The notes under the pieces: model-generated
The model's input: the letters and a program-made list of their open reading frames with translations, nothing else
What the model was told of the DNA's origin: nothing
Databases searched by the model: none
Assembly: GCF_001411555.2 (NCBI RefSeq)
Contig: NC_049909.1
Span: forward strand, 13,822,686 to 13,886,685
Length of the DNA stretch: 64,000 nucleotides
Direction: 5' to 3'
From: Juglans regia
Taxonomy: Eukaryota > Streptophyta > Magnoliopsida > Fagales > Juglandaceae
Translations under genes and position numbers: made by a program
Shown here: positions 49,793 through 62,500 of the stretch, piece after piece
Layout of the letters: each line of letters opens with the position of its first letter
Numbering within the stretch: position 1 is the first letter of the stretch

Positions 49793-50658
49793 GACTAGTC
49801 ATCTTAAAGTCAAAATAATAATATAATATTATATATTTTAATAATATTTTACAAATTTGTTTTTGTAATATTTTGCAAATACATTCTATATATTAATTAA
49901 TAATTTCATTTTAATTTCATAATTTAATTATTATTAATGAAATTGAATAAGGTAGAAAATAACGGACTATTTATCAAAATTGAAATGGATTGATAAAATA
50001 GATTTTAAAATAATTAGATAATATAATGGTTGTTGGAAATGATTAAAATATTACTTTGGTGAGTGAGTAGTGTATGGCTAGTCTAATGTAAAGGATTTTA
50101 CTCATGCCTAGCCAAAATATGAAGATGCACTGACATTTGGCTATCTCAATACTCTAACTTGCTTAAAAATAAAAATAAAACGAGTTATGGAAAAAGTGGG
50201 AGTAATTGCCTTGTAAATTAAATGTGGTATGTGCATGGGAGGGTGAGAGAGAGAAAAGGAAAAGGGGGGGGGGGGGGTTGTTCCGTGCAGGGGTATTTCT
50301 TTGGTTTTTTTCATTTTTCTAATTTACATGTGCAGTCCAATTGTTCTCCTAGATTTATTGTGAGTATTGTTTAAAACCTTACTCATTTTTTGCCTTTTGC
50401 TTTTGGTCTTATAGTTGACCAAGACCATCTTTAGCCTATTGTTGGCTTCTCAACTTATTGTTAGCCCTTTGTTGGTCGGACTTGAACCATTGTCAACGTC
50501 TTGTGGACTACAATTCCAGATTTGATATTCCAGCTGCTGGTCATTTCATCATCACCACCACTTTCATCGTCTCATCGGCAATCAATCAACATATATGAAG
50601 GTTACATTTAAATTTCAAATTCAACATTTCAAAGTTCTACAGCTTAAGTTTGAGGGGG
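49793..50658. other. AT-rich spacer ending in a Copia-like 3' internal end
   Basis: No gene. A G14 run lies at 50264-50277. The last 20 bases (AAGTTTGAGGGGGTG) resemble the purine tract preceding a 3' LTR of a plant Copia element. Confidence 0.4.
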
Positions 50659-52229
50659 TGTTAGAGATTATAACACATCGACGTCTAGCATGTGATTGGT
50701 TCTTGTGGGAGCTCGGCTCCCGAGCATGTGATTCGACCACGATCAAATGGGTTGGATCACATGGGGGCATGGTTCTTGAGAATTTGATCCAACCGAAGAT
50801 CAAATTGATTGAATCACATGGAAACTCGACTCCCGAGCACATTGGATGAAATAGATCGGATCAAGTGGGAGATCGGCTAACGAGCACGTATTTGATCCCC
50901 GATCAACTTGCTCGGATCACGTGAGAGCTATATTCCTGTGGGGCAAAGAAAGAGATCTTGAACCCAAGGCAAGCAATAAAGCTCGCCCCCTTGAAGAGCA
51001 ATATTCGCACTTAACCGAGCAGAAAGTGTTCGCACCCTCGAGCAACAACAATGAGTACTTTGTTGGGATGTGAGGTAAAGTCCTCGCATCCATGAGGGTG
51101 AGTGATGTCACTGAAGGAATGCTCATCCCCATGGGTGAGCAAAGCACTTTTGTTCATGATAAAGGCAAGTGCTCGCACCTCAGGGCGAGTAAAAACCGCT
51201 TGCAATTGGGAGAGCAAAAGTGCTCAAACCTGTGGGCAATCAAAAAGTAAAAATAAAAAATCAGTCAGTCTTTTCTGTAAGTCGTGCTCAAACCTAATTG
51301 AGCAAAATTGCTCCAATCTACTGGTGCAAGCAACAACAACTTGCACCCCTGGGTGAGAAATAACAGCTCGCACCCCATGATGAGTAAAGGGTGTCCCCCC
51401 AGAGTGAGCGACAACATCTCGCACTCAAACAAAAAGGCTTACTGTCGGGGCAAGCAAACAATGCTCTTATCTAATGGCAACCAAATGCTCTCTCCCTGAG
51501 AAGTGTTTCTCCTAGGGGCGAGCATTTAAAAAAATAATATGGTGATGTTTGCAAAAGGTGCTCATCCCTATGCGCAAAAGTCAAAAGTGCTTGACGCCCA
51601 AGTTGAGCAACATCATCTTGCACCCATTGGGAGAGCACTTTGCTTGCATTATATGCTCAGATATCATGCCCTATTTTCATAAGTACCTGACTCATGATCA
51701 TATTGGTCGAATTACAAGGAGCTTAACTCCCGAGCATATAAAGTGTATCAGACTTCCAATAGTATACGATCAAGTCCACGACAGAAATTCTCACAAGAAA
51801 TCTCCATAACATAACCATCAAGCCAATGCCAGAAATATCCTCCAGAAATCTCCATCTCCAAACCACGACAATGGCAACAATGTGGGTCTCTGGTGCGAAA
51901 GTGAAGATATTTTTTATTATTTCCACTGCAAGTCATGTAGTGGTTAGATGCAGTCACGTAGATGAGGTCATCCATCTCTTTCATGGCTCGTGCCATGGGT
52001 AGCAAATAAACGTGGCTCTACAATTTTTCTGGAGAAGAAGAAGTCTGAAGCAAGAGGAGAGAAGAAAGAACATAAAAATGAAGAATACGAAGATGGTAGA
52101 TGGAGAGTGGGGAATAGGAGATAATGAAGATGAAGCTTGTTCGGGAGATTTTTGGTTGTAATTGGTTGATTTGATTTGTATTTGGGTTGTTTTTGTCTAA
52201 TTTGATTTGTTGTAGGAATATTTTAATCA
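50659..52229 (+). repeat. Probable Copia-type LTR fragment
   Basis: Starts TGTTAGAGATTATAACACAT right after the purine tract AAGTTTGAGGGGG, the usual layout of a plant Copia 3' LTR. The end is not certain (AATCA near 52229). Bases 50680-50930 carry degenerate repeats with GAGCAYGTGATT and GATCAAATGGGTTGGATCAC blocks; 50981-51650 is the dyad array. No coding sequence recognised. Confidence 0.45.
50981..51650. repeat. Array of about 20 degenerate short dyads
   Basis: Units of roughly 25-50 bp built on GCTCGCACC, 2-6 bases, GGGTGAGCAA recur at irregular spacing. Examples: GCTCATCCCCATGGGTGAGC (51121-51140), GCTCGCACCTCAGGGCGAG (51171-51189), CTTGCACCCCTGGGTGAG (51340-51357), GCTTGACGCCCAAGTTGAGC (51590-51609). 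Each unit is a short imperfect inverted repeat. Neither copies nor spacers are identical, so this is not CRISPR. Confidence 0.7.
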
Positions 52230-52264
52230 ATTCGGATAGAGTAATGCTAGATAATATCTCTAGA

Positions 52265-54126
52265 TAGGACTGTTCATCCGGGTTCCGGACTAGGTATCCG
52301 GGTATACCCAACCCAGAACCCGGATTTCAAACCCGAGCCAGGTTCCGGCTCGGATTAGCCGGGTTATAACCCCGGCTGGAACTCGGATGAATCCTGGTTT
52401 TTAAAACTCGGAAATCAGGGTTCCGGGTTCTACCAGTTTTTTTTTTTTTAACAAAAGTCCAAGGTATTAATTTTCTTTTTATTTTTTTTTTTAAAAAGGT
52501 AATGTTGAAAAGCATAATGTTTTTTATTTTGTTTTATCTAAAAGCCTATATTTCTATTAAAAAGCATAATACTAATGGAACATTGTCCATAACGATAAAA
52601 ATGTATCAAAATGGAAAACTAAATTTTATGTAAAAAATAACTAAAGTTACAACCTAATTAGCATTTTAACTAAATGCATGCAAAATAAAATAAATACAAT
52701 ATTCATCATGTAAAATGCATGCAAAACACAATGCACTACATATTACATTATTTTATATTTATACATTACATTATAAAACACAAAAATTACAAAATATGAA
52801 TTTTACAATCAGTAGCATGGTCTTCCATCATCAACTTTTAATCTAGTATTCCAACTCAGTGGCTCTTTGGGGTTAGTTCTCAAATGTTGCGGTTAGTTCT
52901 CAATGGCAGCCCCATTGAACTGAGATTGGTAATACGAATGTGAATCAAGAGCAAGCATCTGCACAAGAGAATGCATAATATCAAACTCAATCTATCAACC
53001 AAACCATTTAATAAAGCAATTCAAAACCAATTCAGTAAGCCATGATACTCCAAATACATATTCCTGTGAACGGAAATACATGAAGGGCGTAAAATGCAAG
53101 AAATGGCTTTTACCCACAGACCTGCATGTGAAAGGAATCCCCACCTAATGCATGATAGATACAACAGGTTAGGTTCACAATTCATTAAATCTGAGTCACA
53201 CATCACAAGACAAATTTACTCTCAATTCAAAATAAACCCATGTACTTGTATGGAGAAATGTAATGGAATACTTTTACCTTTGGGGACATAAGCAGAGAAT
53301 CATGGCAGATGATGCTATCTTTAGATGACCATAGGAAGCATTATAATTTATGACATTATCATTAATTACAATTTTTGCAAGCGATAAGCAGAAATAGAAG
53401 TCAGTTTCATATTATGTCAAAAGAGAGTAATAGTTTATCCGACCTTATCCACAAAGACAGACACAACAATTCAAGTAAAAGAAACAAAGGGCTCTGCTCT
53501 GCTATCTAAAGCTATACACATGCTACAGACACGAGGGTGCATAAGTGTCAACCATAAACCACACCAATTTAATAAATAAAAAACAATCAGTTTTAACAGC
53601 TTCACTACCAACATACAAAGAAGAGATTTATGCTATAGAGTCACAGACAGGAGGGTGCATAACCATCAATCATTTTCAGCTCTCAAGAACACAACCAAGT
53701 CCCCTGCAACCAGCTTATACCCATGTTGAACAACATATACTTTATTCACATGTTTAACAAAATAACAAAAAAAAAAAAAAAAAAACAAACCCATATCTAT
53801 CAAAGATTCTTTCATTCAAACATTTTCATCAAAACAGACCCAAATCAACAAAGTAATAAAAGGAAAAAATCCTAAAAAAATTGCTGCAGAGAAAGCAAGC
53901 AAATGTTACCCAAATCACAAAGAACAAACGTTGGGGTCAAGAGGATGACGGCGAGTCGGCGACAACGATGAGGTCACGAGGATGACAAGGTTTCTTCAAT
54001 CGGTACTGAGGGAAGACCTTCGAGCCCCAAAAGAAATAGGAAGAAGAAGACGAAATCACTGAAAGAGACCTTAGATTCACTCTCTTCAGTGAGCGACGGA
54101 ACTTTGCTCAGCAAAGACGCTATGGT

Positions 54127-54191
<65 letters not shown>

Positions 54192-54474
54192 GGATGGAGA
54201 CGGATGTGAGATAGAGAGAGAGATGGATGGGAGAGTCTCAGAGTTAGACAAATGCGAGAGATGAAGCAGCTAGGATTACGTCTCTTCCAATTTATACAAA
54301 CTCCGGGCGGTACCGGGTGTTTTTTATGGAACCCGGGTCCAGACCGGATGAACCCGGTTATAAGAATGCAGGTTTTGGCCCGGATTTGACTCGGGCCGAA
54401 AACTGTAATCGGAACCCGGTTATCCGAGTTTCGGACTGGGCCAAGAAAAAATTCGGCCCGGATGAACAGTCTTA
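52265..54474. mobile_element. hAT-like element, 2.2 kb, no transposase seen
   Basis: Ends TAGGACTGTTCATCCGGG (left) and CCCGGATGAACAGTCTTA (right) are inverted, with a perfect GACTGTTCATCCGGG core. The 8-bp duplications TCTCTAGA (52257-52264) and TCTCTAAA (54475-54482) have one mismatch. Terminal 150-200 bp are rich in CCGG/CCCGGGT repeats. The interior holds a GC-richer stretch (53920-54125) that looks like exon or UTR sequence, next to (GA)n at 54131-54186, but no frame can be assigned. Confidence 0.75.
54131..54186. repeat. (GA)n microsatellite
   Basis: About 28 GA dinucleotides inside the hAT-like element. Confidence 0.97.
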
Positions 54475-54873
54475 TCTCTAAATGATTTAATAATATGATA
54501 CTAATCACATGAACTAAAAATTCATTTAATATTTTTAAAAAACTTGTAACACAAATTCTCGCATTCGTAACGGAAGAATGAATTATGAAATACCCATTAA
54601 GAGAGAGTCAAACGTATTCGCATTCGTAACAGAGCATCCAAATTGAATTTAAAATGATTCCAAAAAAAGAAGCCGTTGCTCTTTACCAAAAATGGCATCC
54701 TCTTTTCTCAGGAAAAAAAAATGGAAGAATGCCATCCCCTTTAAATTTTTAAAAATACATACAAAAATTGTTCGTCAGTTGCCGCAACGGTACAGAAACT
54801 AGAATCCAATTCATTTATATACAGAGAGAGCCATTTAGCAGAGAGAGCCATTTAGAAGAGATATATCATATCT

Positions 54874-54886
54874 GAGCGAGCGAGCG

Positions 54887-54922
<36 letters not shown>
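54874..54922. repeat. (GAGC)n/(GA)n microsatellite
   Basis: GAGCGAGCGAGCGAGCGAG runs directly into (GA)n, upstream of the candidate gene at 55119. Confidence 0.95.
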
Positions 54923-54926
<4 letters not shown>

Positions 54927-55118
54927 GAGGGAGACAGATATGGGGAATTCTTCTCTCTTTTCGTCTCTAGGGAAGTGGAAACCTTCTTGAGCTCCCTGAA
55001 TCAATTATTTTCCAACATTTTCTTTCATTTTTTGTAATCTAAACATTGTAACTATCTTTTATGTGTGTTCCTTCCAGATTGAAAAGAATTCGAGGAAAGT
55101 AGTTACTAAAACACATAG

Positions 55119-55425
55119 ATGGCGATCAAATGCCTCCGGTCGAGGTACATTCTTTTTTTCATCTTATGGATTATTTACGAATTTGTTTAAACTATTATTC
55201 AGGGTTTCCATTTTATTGTGATTATTTTTTTCATTGTCTGATTTGGTTTCTGAAGAGGTTTTAATATTCTTTTATCCATGGAATTCATCCAAGACTTCTA
55301 TTCTGATTCCTGGATCATTGAGAGATGGAAGAACTCGGCCCAATCCGACAACATCTTGGACGTTCTCCGCTTTTAGAAACCGTGGTGACGAATCCAATGT
55401 CAAACCCATGGCTGGAAAGGTGTAA
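55119..55425 (+). other. Candidate 5' exons of an unidentified gene
   Basis: ATGGCGATCAAATGCCTCCG starts a short frame (MAIKCLRS) ending at a donor-like AG|GTACAT at 55144. An acceptor-like site near 55250 leads into a 50-60-codon frame with PWNSSKTSILIPGSLRDGRT and RNRGDESNVKPMAGKV, to about 55425. The frame preferred by the splice phase stops early instead. A GA-rich leader lies upstream. The product is not recognised; it could be a truncated gene, a lncRNA or chance. Confidence 0.25.
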
Positions 55426-56519
55426 TTATCTTCCTTTCTCTATCTCTCATTTTTTAATGACTTGAAGATCTCAAATATATTGTTTGGTTGCCGAGAAAAT
55501 TTTGTGGAAGAAAAGCAAAGTTGTTCCTTCCTTGGTAATTTGCTTAATTGAAAGGAAAACCAAAAAGAGAAAATTCGAATTTGTTTGTTTAATTTTATAA
55601 TTTTATAGCATATACTCAAATCCTGTTTGTTTAACTAATATTTGTTGTTCTGTCAAATTCTTTGGGAATTAAAGCATCTTTGTTCGAACTACTTGAGCTA
55701 ATTATAAGGCCGAACAGGTTGAAGATTGTCAAAGAAACATTTCTCTGATTCTTTAAAATATTTAACATACGCACTTTTTTTTTTTTTTTCTAATCAATCT
55801 AACATACGCACTTCATGTCTTCTAAATGACCTTTTCTTTTCTTGTTCAGTTGTTCCCCCTTTTATTTTCTTCCAAAAAAATTATACCCCTTTCAATATTG
55901 GAAGAGAATCATTTCGAAAGCTCAACTCGTTAATAACATCTTGAAAATAAATAAATAAATAAATGATGTCTATGTCTGAAACTGAAACCAGCGCTTCTAA
56001 GCTAATGGTCGTGGAATGATAGTTAGCATTAGGCCTAATCTATTTCCCGAATGTCTGCTCATTTAGTTAATTGTTTCATACAAAGTTCTTGTCTTTTAAC
56101 AAAAAACGACAGTATGGTCAGTAGGAAATTGATTAGAAGCTCTTGGCTACTATGATAGACATACCATGTTCTGTAAAAAACGACATGTAGTAGTTGAATT
56201 TCAAAGGGAGGTCCAAGTGTTTTGCATTTGTAAGGCCAATAAGATTGGCAATGTTGAGCAACAAATGTAGATTTAGGGATTGAGGCTCAAAACATTAGAT
56301 ATGCATTCAATGAATGAGAGAAACAGAGAGAAAACAATATATATTTAGTAAATTGTTGATCTATGGTAAGAAATTAGTTTTCATTTTTTATGTGAAATGC
56401 ACTGATTTGCTGTATAGAAATGTTAGTATTTGAAGGAAAGGACCAGTTCTTCAAAATTTCGGATTTGCTTATTGTAACGGTCTAATTTGGTTTGGGGAGT
56501 ATGTTGCTGCTAGACTATG
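55426..56519. other. AT-rich region, no gene recognised
   Basis: No domain-bearing frame and no clear repeat boundary before the tandem array begins. Confidence 0.4.
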
Positions 56520-59500
56520 TTACCAAGTATTTAATTAAGGTGACTTCAACACCACCTGTCCAACATATCGAAGTCACAAAAAGATGACTTCACTCCACTT
56601 AAATGATACAACTGCAGACAACTACCGATTAGCATGGTCTAGTAGAATTAGTTTTTTAATTATCATATAATATGAGTGTACAATGAATTAAAAGTTGTAA
56701 TACAATATTTGTGGAGTGTTCTATGGATTTAGTTGGTTATCCACCATCAGAAAAGAATACTTAGAGTGGAGATTCTCAAAAGAAAAACTCTCCCATTGAA
56801 GATCTTTCAGTGCAATCAATGTATGTGTTTCTTTAGTACGTAGTGTTATAATAATATTGTCTTGATAGTTTTTTGCGTATATTATCTTATATTGGTGTCA
56901 TATAGACTATGTTAGTTGTTTTCCTATTCTTAGGTATTTATTTTAGATTAATAAATTTGTATTATCACTCATGCAAAATATAATACTTTGCTTGAAGTGA
57001 GTTTATCTATAAACGTTTATATTAATATGGTACATATTTTTAACCCCCAAGGGTTAGCAGTTACGTGCCAGTCTTCCCTGATTTTTCCATTTAACATATT
57101 TATCGGTAATCTTTTGTCTACTTTCTTTTTCTTACAATCGCTTCTTCATGTCATCCTTCTCTTTGCCCTTTTCACTCTCTTCCTTGTCTCCTTCTTCTCC
57201 TTCCTCTTTTCCTCTGTTTCCTCATCTTCTTCTCCACGCCTCGCTTCTTCCCGTCCTTCTTCTCTTTGCCATTTTTACTCTCGTCTTCTTCTTTTCCTTC
57301 CATTTTTCCTCATCTTCGTCTGTTTTCTCATCTTCTTCCTCTTCATCTTCCCTTTCGTAATCATCCTTTTTCTTCCGGTTCTTCTTCCTCTCCTCCTCTT
57401 CCCGCTCCTCCTCTTCCTCTTCATCTTCTTGTACTTACTCGTCCTTTAAAAGGGTGAAACAGCCCCCAAGTAGATATTCTGTTGGTGCAACAGAGGTATG
57501 TATTTTCTTTATTCCATTATGTTTCTAATATTCTAATGTTGGTATGAAACAATGTGTTCTTTCTTTTTAGTGAAATATTATGATTGGTCAAATTTACAAT
57601 GTACATCAATCAAAATATGATACAAAAAATAGGATAAAAAACAGTCATAAAACCAAAACCACAAATCCATATAACTAACAATGTTTAAAACAACAAAGCC
57701 CGCCACAATGGTTCCATGACATCACCATCGGTCCATCACCACACACAATACTCAATATCAAAGCACACCACTATGGCCACACCACCGACACAACAAATAA
57801 TATTCATAACTTTGAAATCAATTCCAAAATCACAAATAATATTAAAAACTACAAATCTATTTAAAGCTCCACTATTGAAGTACAAGGAATCCAACACCAC
57901 TTACCCATTTAGTAGTACAAGGAATCTACTAAAACCCATTCTCTTGATATGTCTTTAAGGTGACTTTAACACCACCAGCCCAACACATTGACACATAAAG
58001 ATGATTTCGCTCCACGTAAATGATACAACTATGGACAACTGCGGATTAGCATGGTCTAGTAGAGTTAATATTTTAATTCTCATAGAATATGAGCGTACGA
58101 TGAATTAGAGATTGTAATGTAATATTTGTGGAGTGTGCTCTGGATTTAGTTGGTTATCCACCGTCAGAAAAGAATACTTAGAGTGAAGATTGTCAAAAGA
58201 AAAACTCTCCCGTTGAAGATCTTTCAGTGCAATCAAGGTATGTGATTCTTTATTACGTAGTGTTATAATAATATTGCCTCGATAGTTCGTCTTGCGTATA
58301 TTATCTTATATTGGTGTCATATAGACTATGCTAGTTGTTTTCCTATTCTTTACTTTTTTCACTTAACTCTTATGATGGATTTCATTGGTGTCTAGGTATT
58401 TATTTTAGATTAAACAATTTGTAGTATCACTCATGCAGAATATAATACTATGCTTGAAGTGAGTTTATATATAAAATTTTATATTAATATAGTACATATT
58501 TTTAAATAGACATATCTTAGAAGGTCAAAATGGCTATAGCCTTTTATTGACCCCCAAGGGTTAGCAATTACATGATAGTCTTCCCTGATTATTCCATTTA
58601 ACATATTTATCGGTAATCTTTTGTCCACTTTCTTTTTCTTACAATTGCTTCTTCACATCATCCTTCTCTTTGCCCTTTTCACTCTCTTCCTCGTCTCTTT
58701 CTTCTCCTTCCTCTTTTCCTATGTTTCCTCATCGTCTTCCTCTTCATCTACCCCTTCTTCTCTATCCTTTTCATCCAGTTCTTCTTCCTTTCTCCTCCAT
58801 TTCCTCCTCCTACTCTCTTCTCTTCCTCTTCATCTTCTTATACTTGCTCTTCCTTTTCATCTACCTCTTCCTCTTCTTCTACTCCTACTTCTACTTTCGA
58901 TATTTAAAGGGTGGAACAACAACATCCATGAAGATTTGTTTTTGGTGCAATAGAGGTATGCATTTCTTTATTCCATTATGCTTTAATAATATTTTATTGT
59001 TGGTATGAAATAATGTTTACTTTCTTTTTAGTCAAATCTTTTGATGGCTAAAGCTTGCAATGTACACCAATCAAAATAGGATTAAAAAAAATAAGAAAAA
59101 AAAGAAGCCACAAAACAAACACCACAAATCCATAACCACTAAAAATATTCAAAATAACAAAGCCCGCCACCATGGCTCCATGACATCACCACCACTACAA
59201 ACAATACTTAAAATCAAAGTACACCACTATTGCCACACCACCAACACGACAAATAACTTTGAAAACAATACCAACATCACAATACTATCTAAAACTACAA
59301 ATCTATTTAAAATTCCACCATTGAAGTAACTAGACTCAACCACCACTTATCAAACATAAGATACAAATCTACTAAAGCTCATTCTCTCGATATGAATTTA
59401 AGGTGACTTCAAGACGACCTGGCCAACATATCAAATTCACATAAAGATGAATTAACTCCTCTTAAATGATACAACTGTAGATTAGCATGGTCTAGTAGAG

Positions 59501-62500
59501 TTAGTTTTTTAAATATGATACAATGAGTGTACAATGAATTAGAGATTGTAATATATTTGTGGAATGTGTTGCGGATTTAGTTGGTTATCCACCGTCAAAA
59601 AAGAATACTTAGAGTGGATATTGTCAAAAGAAAAACTCTCTCGTTGAAGATCTTTCAGTGAAATCAAGGCATGAGATTCTTTATGAGTCATATTATAATA
59701 ATATTGTGTTGATAGTTTTTTTTTTCCGTATATTATCTTATATTGGTGTTATATATTCTATGTTAGTTATTTTCCTTTTCTTTACTTTCTTCACTCAATT
59801 CTTATGATGGATCTCATTGGTGTCCAGGTATTTATTTTGGATTAAGCAATTTACATTATTAGATGAATATAATACTATAAACTATGATTGAGGTGAGTTA
59901 ATACTATGATTGAGGTGAGTTAATCTATAAACTTTTAGATGAATATGGTCACATTATTGAATAGTGAAGTGATTGGAGGTCAAAATGACTATAGCCTTCT
60001 ATTAACCCGCAGGGGTTGGCAATTATGTGCCTACCCTCCCTGAGCTTTTCATATCACATATTTATCGTTAATCTTTTGTCCACTTTCTTCTTCTTACATT
60101 TTCTCCACACCTCGTTTCTTCTCGTCCTTCTTGTCTTTGCCATTTTCACTCTCGTCTTCTTCTTCTCCTTCCCTTTTTCCCCATCTTCCTCTGTTTCCTC
60201 ATCTTCTTCATCATCATCTTCGCCTTCTTGATCATCATTTTTTTCCAGATCTTCTTCATCTCGTCCTTTTTCCCCTCCTCCTCTTTCTCTTCATCTTCCT
60301 GTACTTACTCTTCCATTAAAAGGGCGAAACAGCCTCCAAGATATTATGTTGGTGCAATAGAGGTATGTATTTCTTTATTCCATTATGCTAATAATATTCT
60401 AATGTTGGTATGAACCAATGTGTTCTTTCTTTTTAGTCAAATCTTATGATTGCTCAAATTTACAATGTACACCAATCAAAATATGATACAAAAAATGGGA
60501 AAAATACAATCATAAAACCAAAACCACAAATCCCTATCTACTAACAATATTCAAAACAACAAAGCCCGCCACCATGGTTCCATGACATCACGACCACCAT
60601 CACAAACAATACTCAAAATCAAAGCACACCACCGAAACAACAATTAATGATATATATATATATATTCATAACTTTGAAATCAATACCAACATCGCAAATA
60701 ATATTAAAAACTACAAATCTACTAAAACTCATTCTCTCGATATGTATTTAAGGTGACTTTAACACCACTAGTCCAACACATCGACACATAAAGATGATTT
60801 CACTCCACGTAAATTATATAACTGTGGACAACTATGGATTATCATGTTCTAGTTAGATTTTTTTTAATTCTCATAGAATATGAGTGTACAATGAATTAGA
60901 GATTGTAATGTAATATTTGTGAAGTATGCTATGGATTTAGTTGGTTATCCACCGTCAGAAAAGAATACTTTGAGTGGAGATTGTCAAAAGAAAAACTCTC
61001 CCGTTGAAAATCTTTCAGTGCAATCAAGGTATGTGATTCTTTATTACGTAGTGTCGTTATAATTTGATAGTTTTTTTTTTGCATATATTATCTTATATTG
61101 GTGTCATATAGACTATGTTAGTTGTTTTCCTATTCTTTACTTTTTTCACTTAACTCTTATGATGGATCTCCTTGGTGTCTAGGTATTTATTTTAGATTAA
61201 ACAATTTGTAGTATCACTCATGCAGAATATAATACTATGCTTGAAGTGAGTTTGTCTATAAACTTTTAAATTAATATAGTACATATTTTTAAATAGACAT
61301 CTCTTAGAAGGTCAAAATGGCTATAGCCTTTTATTAACCCCCAAGGGTTAGCAATTACGTGCCAGTCTTCCCTGATTGTTCCATTTAACATATTTATTGG
61401 TAATCTTTCGTCCACTTTCTTTTTCTTACAATTGCTTCCTTGTCTCTTTCTTCTCCTTCCTATTTTCCTCTGTTTCCTCATCTTCTTCCTCTTCATCTTC
61501 CCCTTCTTTTCCATCCTTTTCATCCAGGTCTTCTTCCTCTCTTCTCCATTTCCTCTCCCTACTCTTTTCCTCTTCATCTTCTTGTACTTGCTCTTTTCTT
61601 TCATCTACCTCTTCCTCTTCTTCTACTCCTACTTCTCCTTTCTATATTTAAAGGGTGGAACAACGACATCCATGAAGATTTTTTTTTGGGTGCAATAGAG
61701 GTATGCATTTCTTTATTCCATTATGCTTTAATAATATTTTATTGTTGGTATGAAACAATGTTTTCTTTCTTTTTAGACAAATCTTTTGATGGCCAAAGTT
61801 TGCAATGTACACCAATGAAAATAGGATAAAAAAAAAAAGAGGTAAAAAAAGCAGCCACAAAACAAACACCATAAATCCATAACCACCAACAATATTCAAA
61901 ATAACAAAGCCTGCCACCATGGCGCCATGACATCACCATCACCACAAACAATACTCAAAATCAAAGTACACCACTATGGCCACACCACCAACACGACAAC
62001 TAATATTCATAACTTTGAAAACAATACCAACATCACAAATACTATCTAAAACTACAAATCTATTTAATACTCCACCATTGAAGTAACTAGACTCCACCAC
62101 CACTTATCCGACATAAGGTACAAATCTACTAAAGCTCATTTTCTTGATATGAATTTAAGGTGACTTCAAGATGACCTGGCCAACATATCGAATTCACATA
62201 AAGATGAACTCACTCCACTTAAATGATACAACTGCAGACAACTGCGGATTAGCATGGTCTAGTAGAGTTAGGTTTTTAAATCTCAAACAATATGAGTGTA
62301 CAATGAATTAGAGATTGTAATGTAATATTTGTGGAGTGTGTCGCGGATTTAGTTGGTTATCCACCGTCAGAAAAGAATACTTAGGGTGGAGATTGTCAAA
62401 AGAAAAACTCTCTCGTTGAAGATCTTTCAGTGAAATCAAGGTATGAGATTCTTTATTACGTTATATTATAATAATACTATCTTGATATTTTTTTTTAGTA

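Noticed and set aside
50981..51650. CRISPR-like repeat-spacer pattern
   Set aside because: Repeats are degenerate, spacing is irregular and the genome is eukaryotic.
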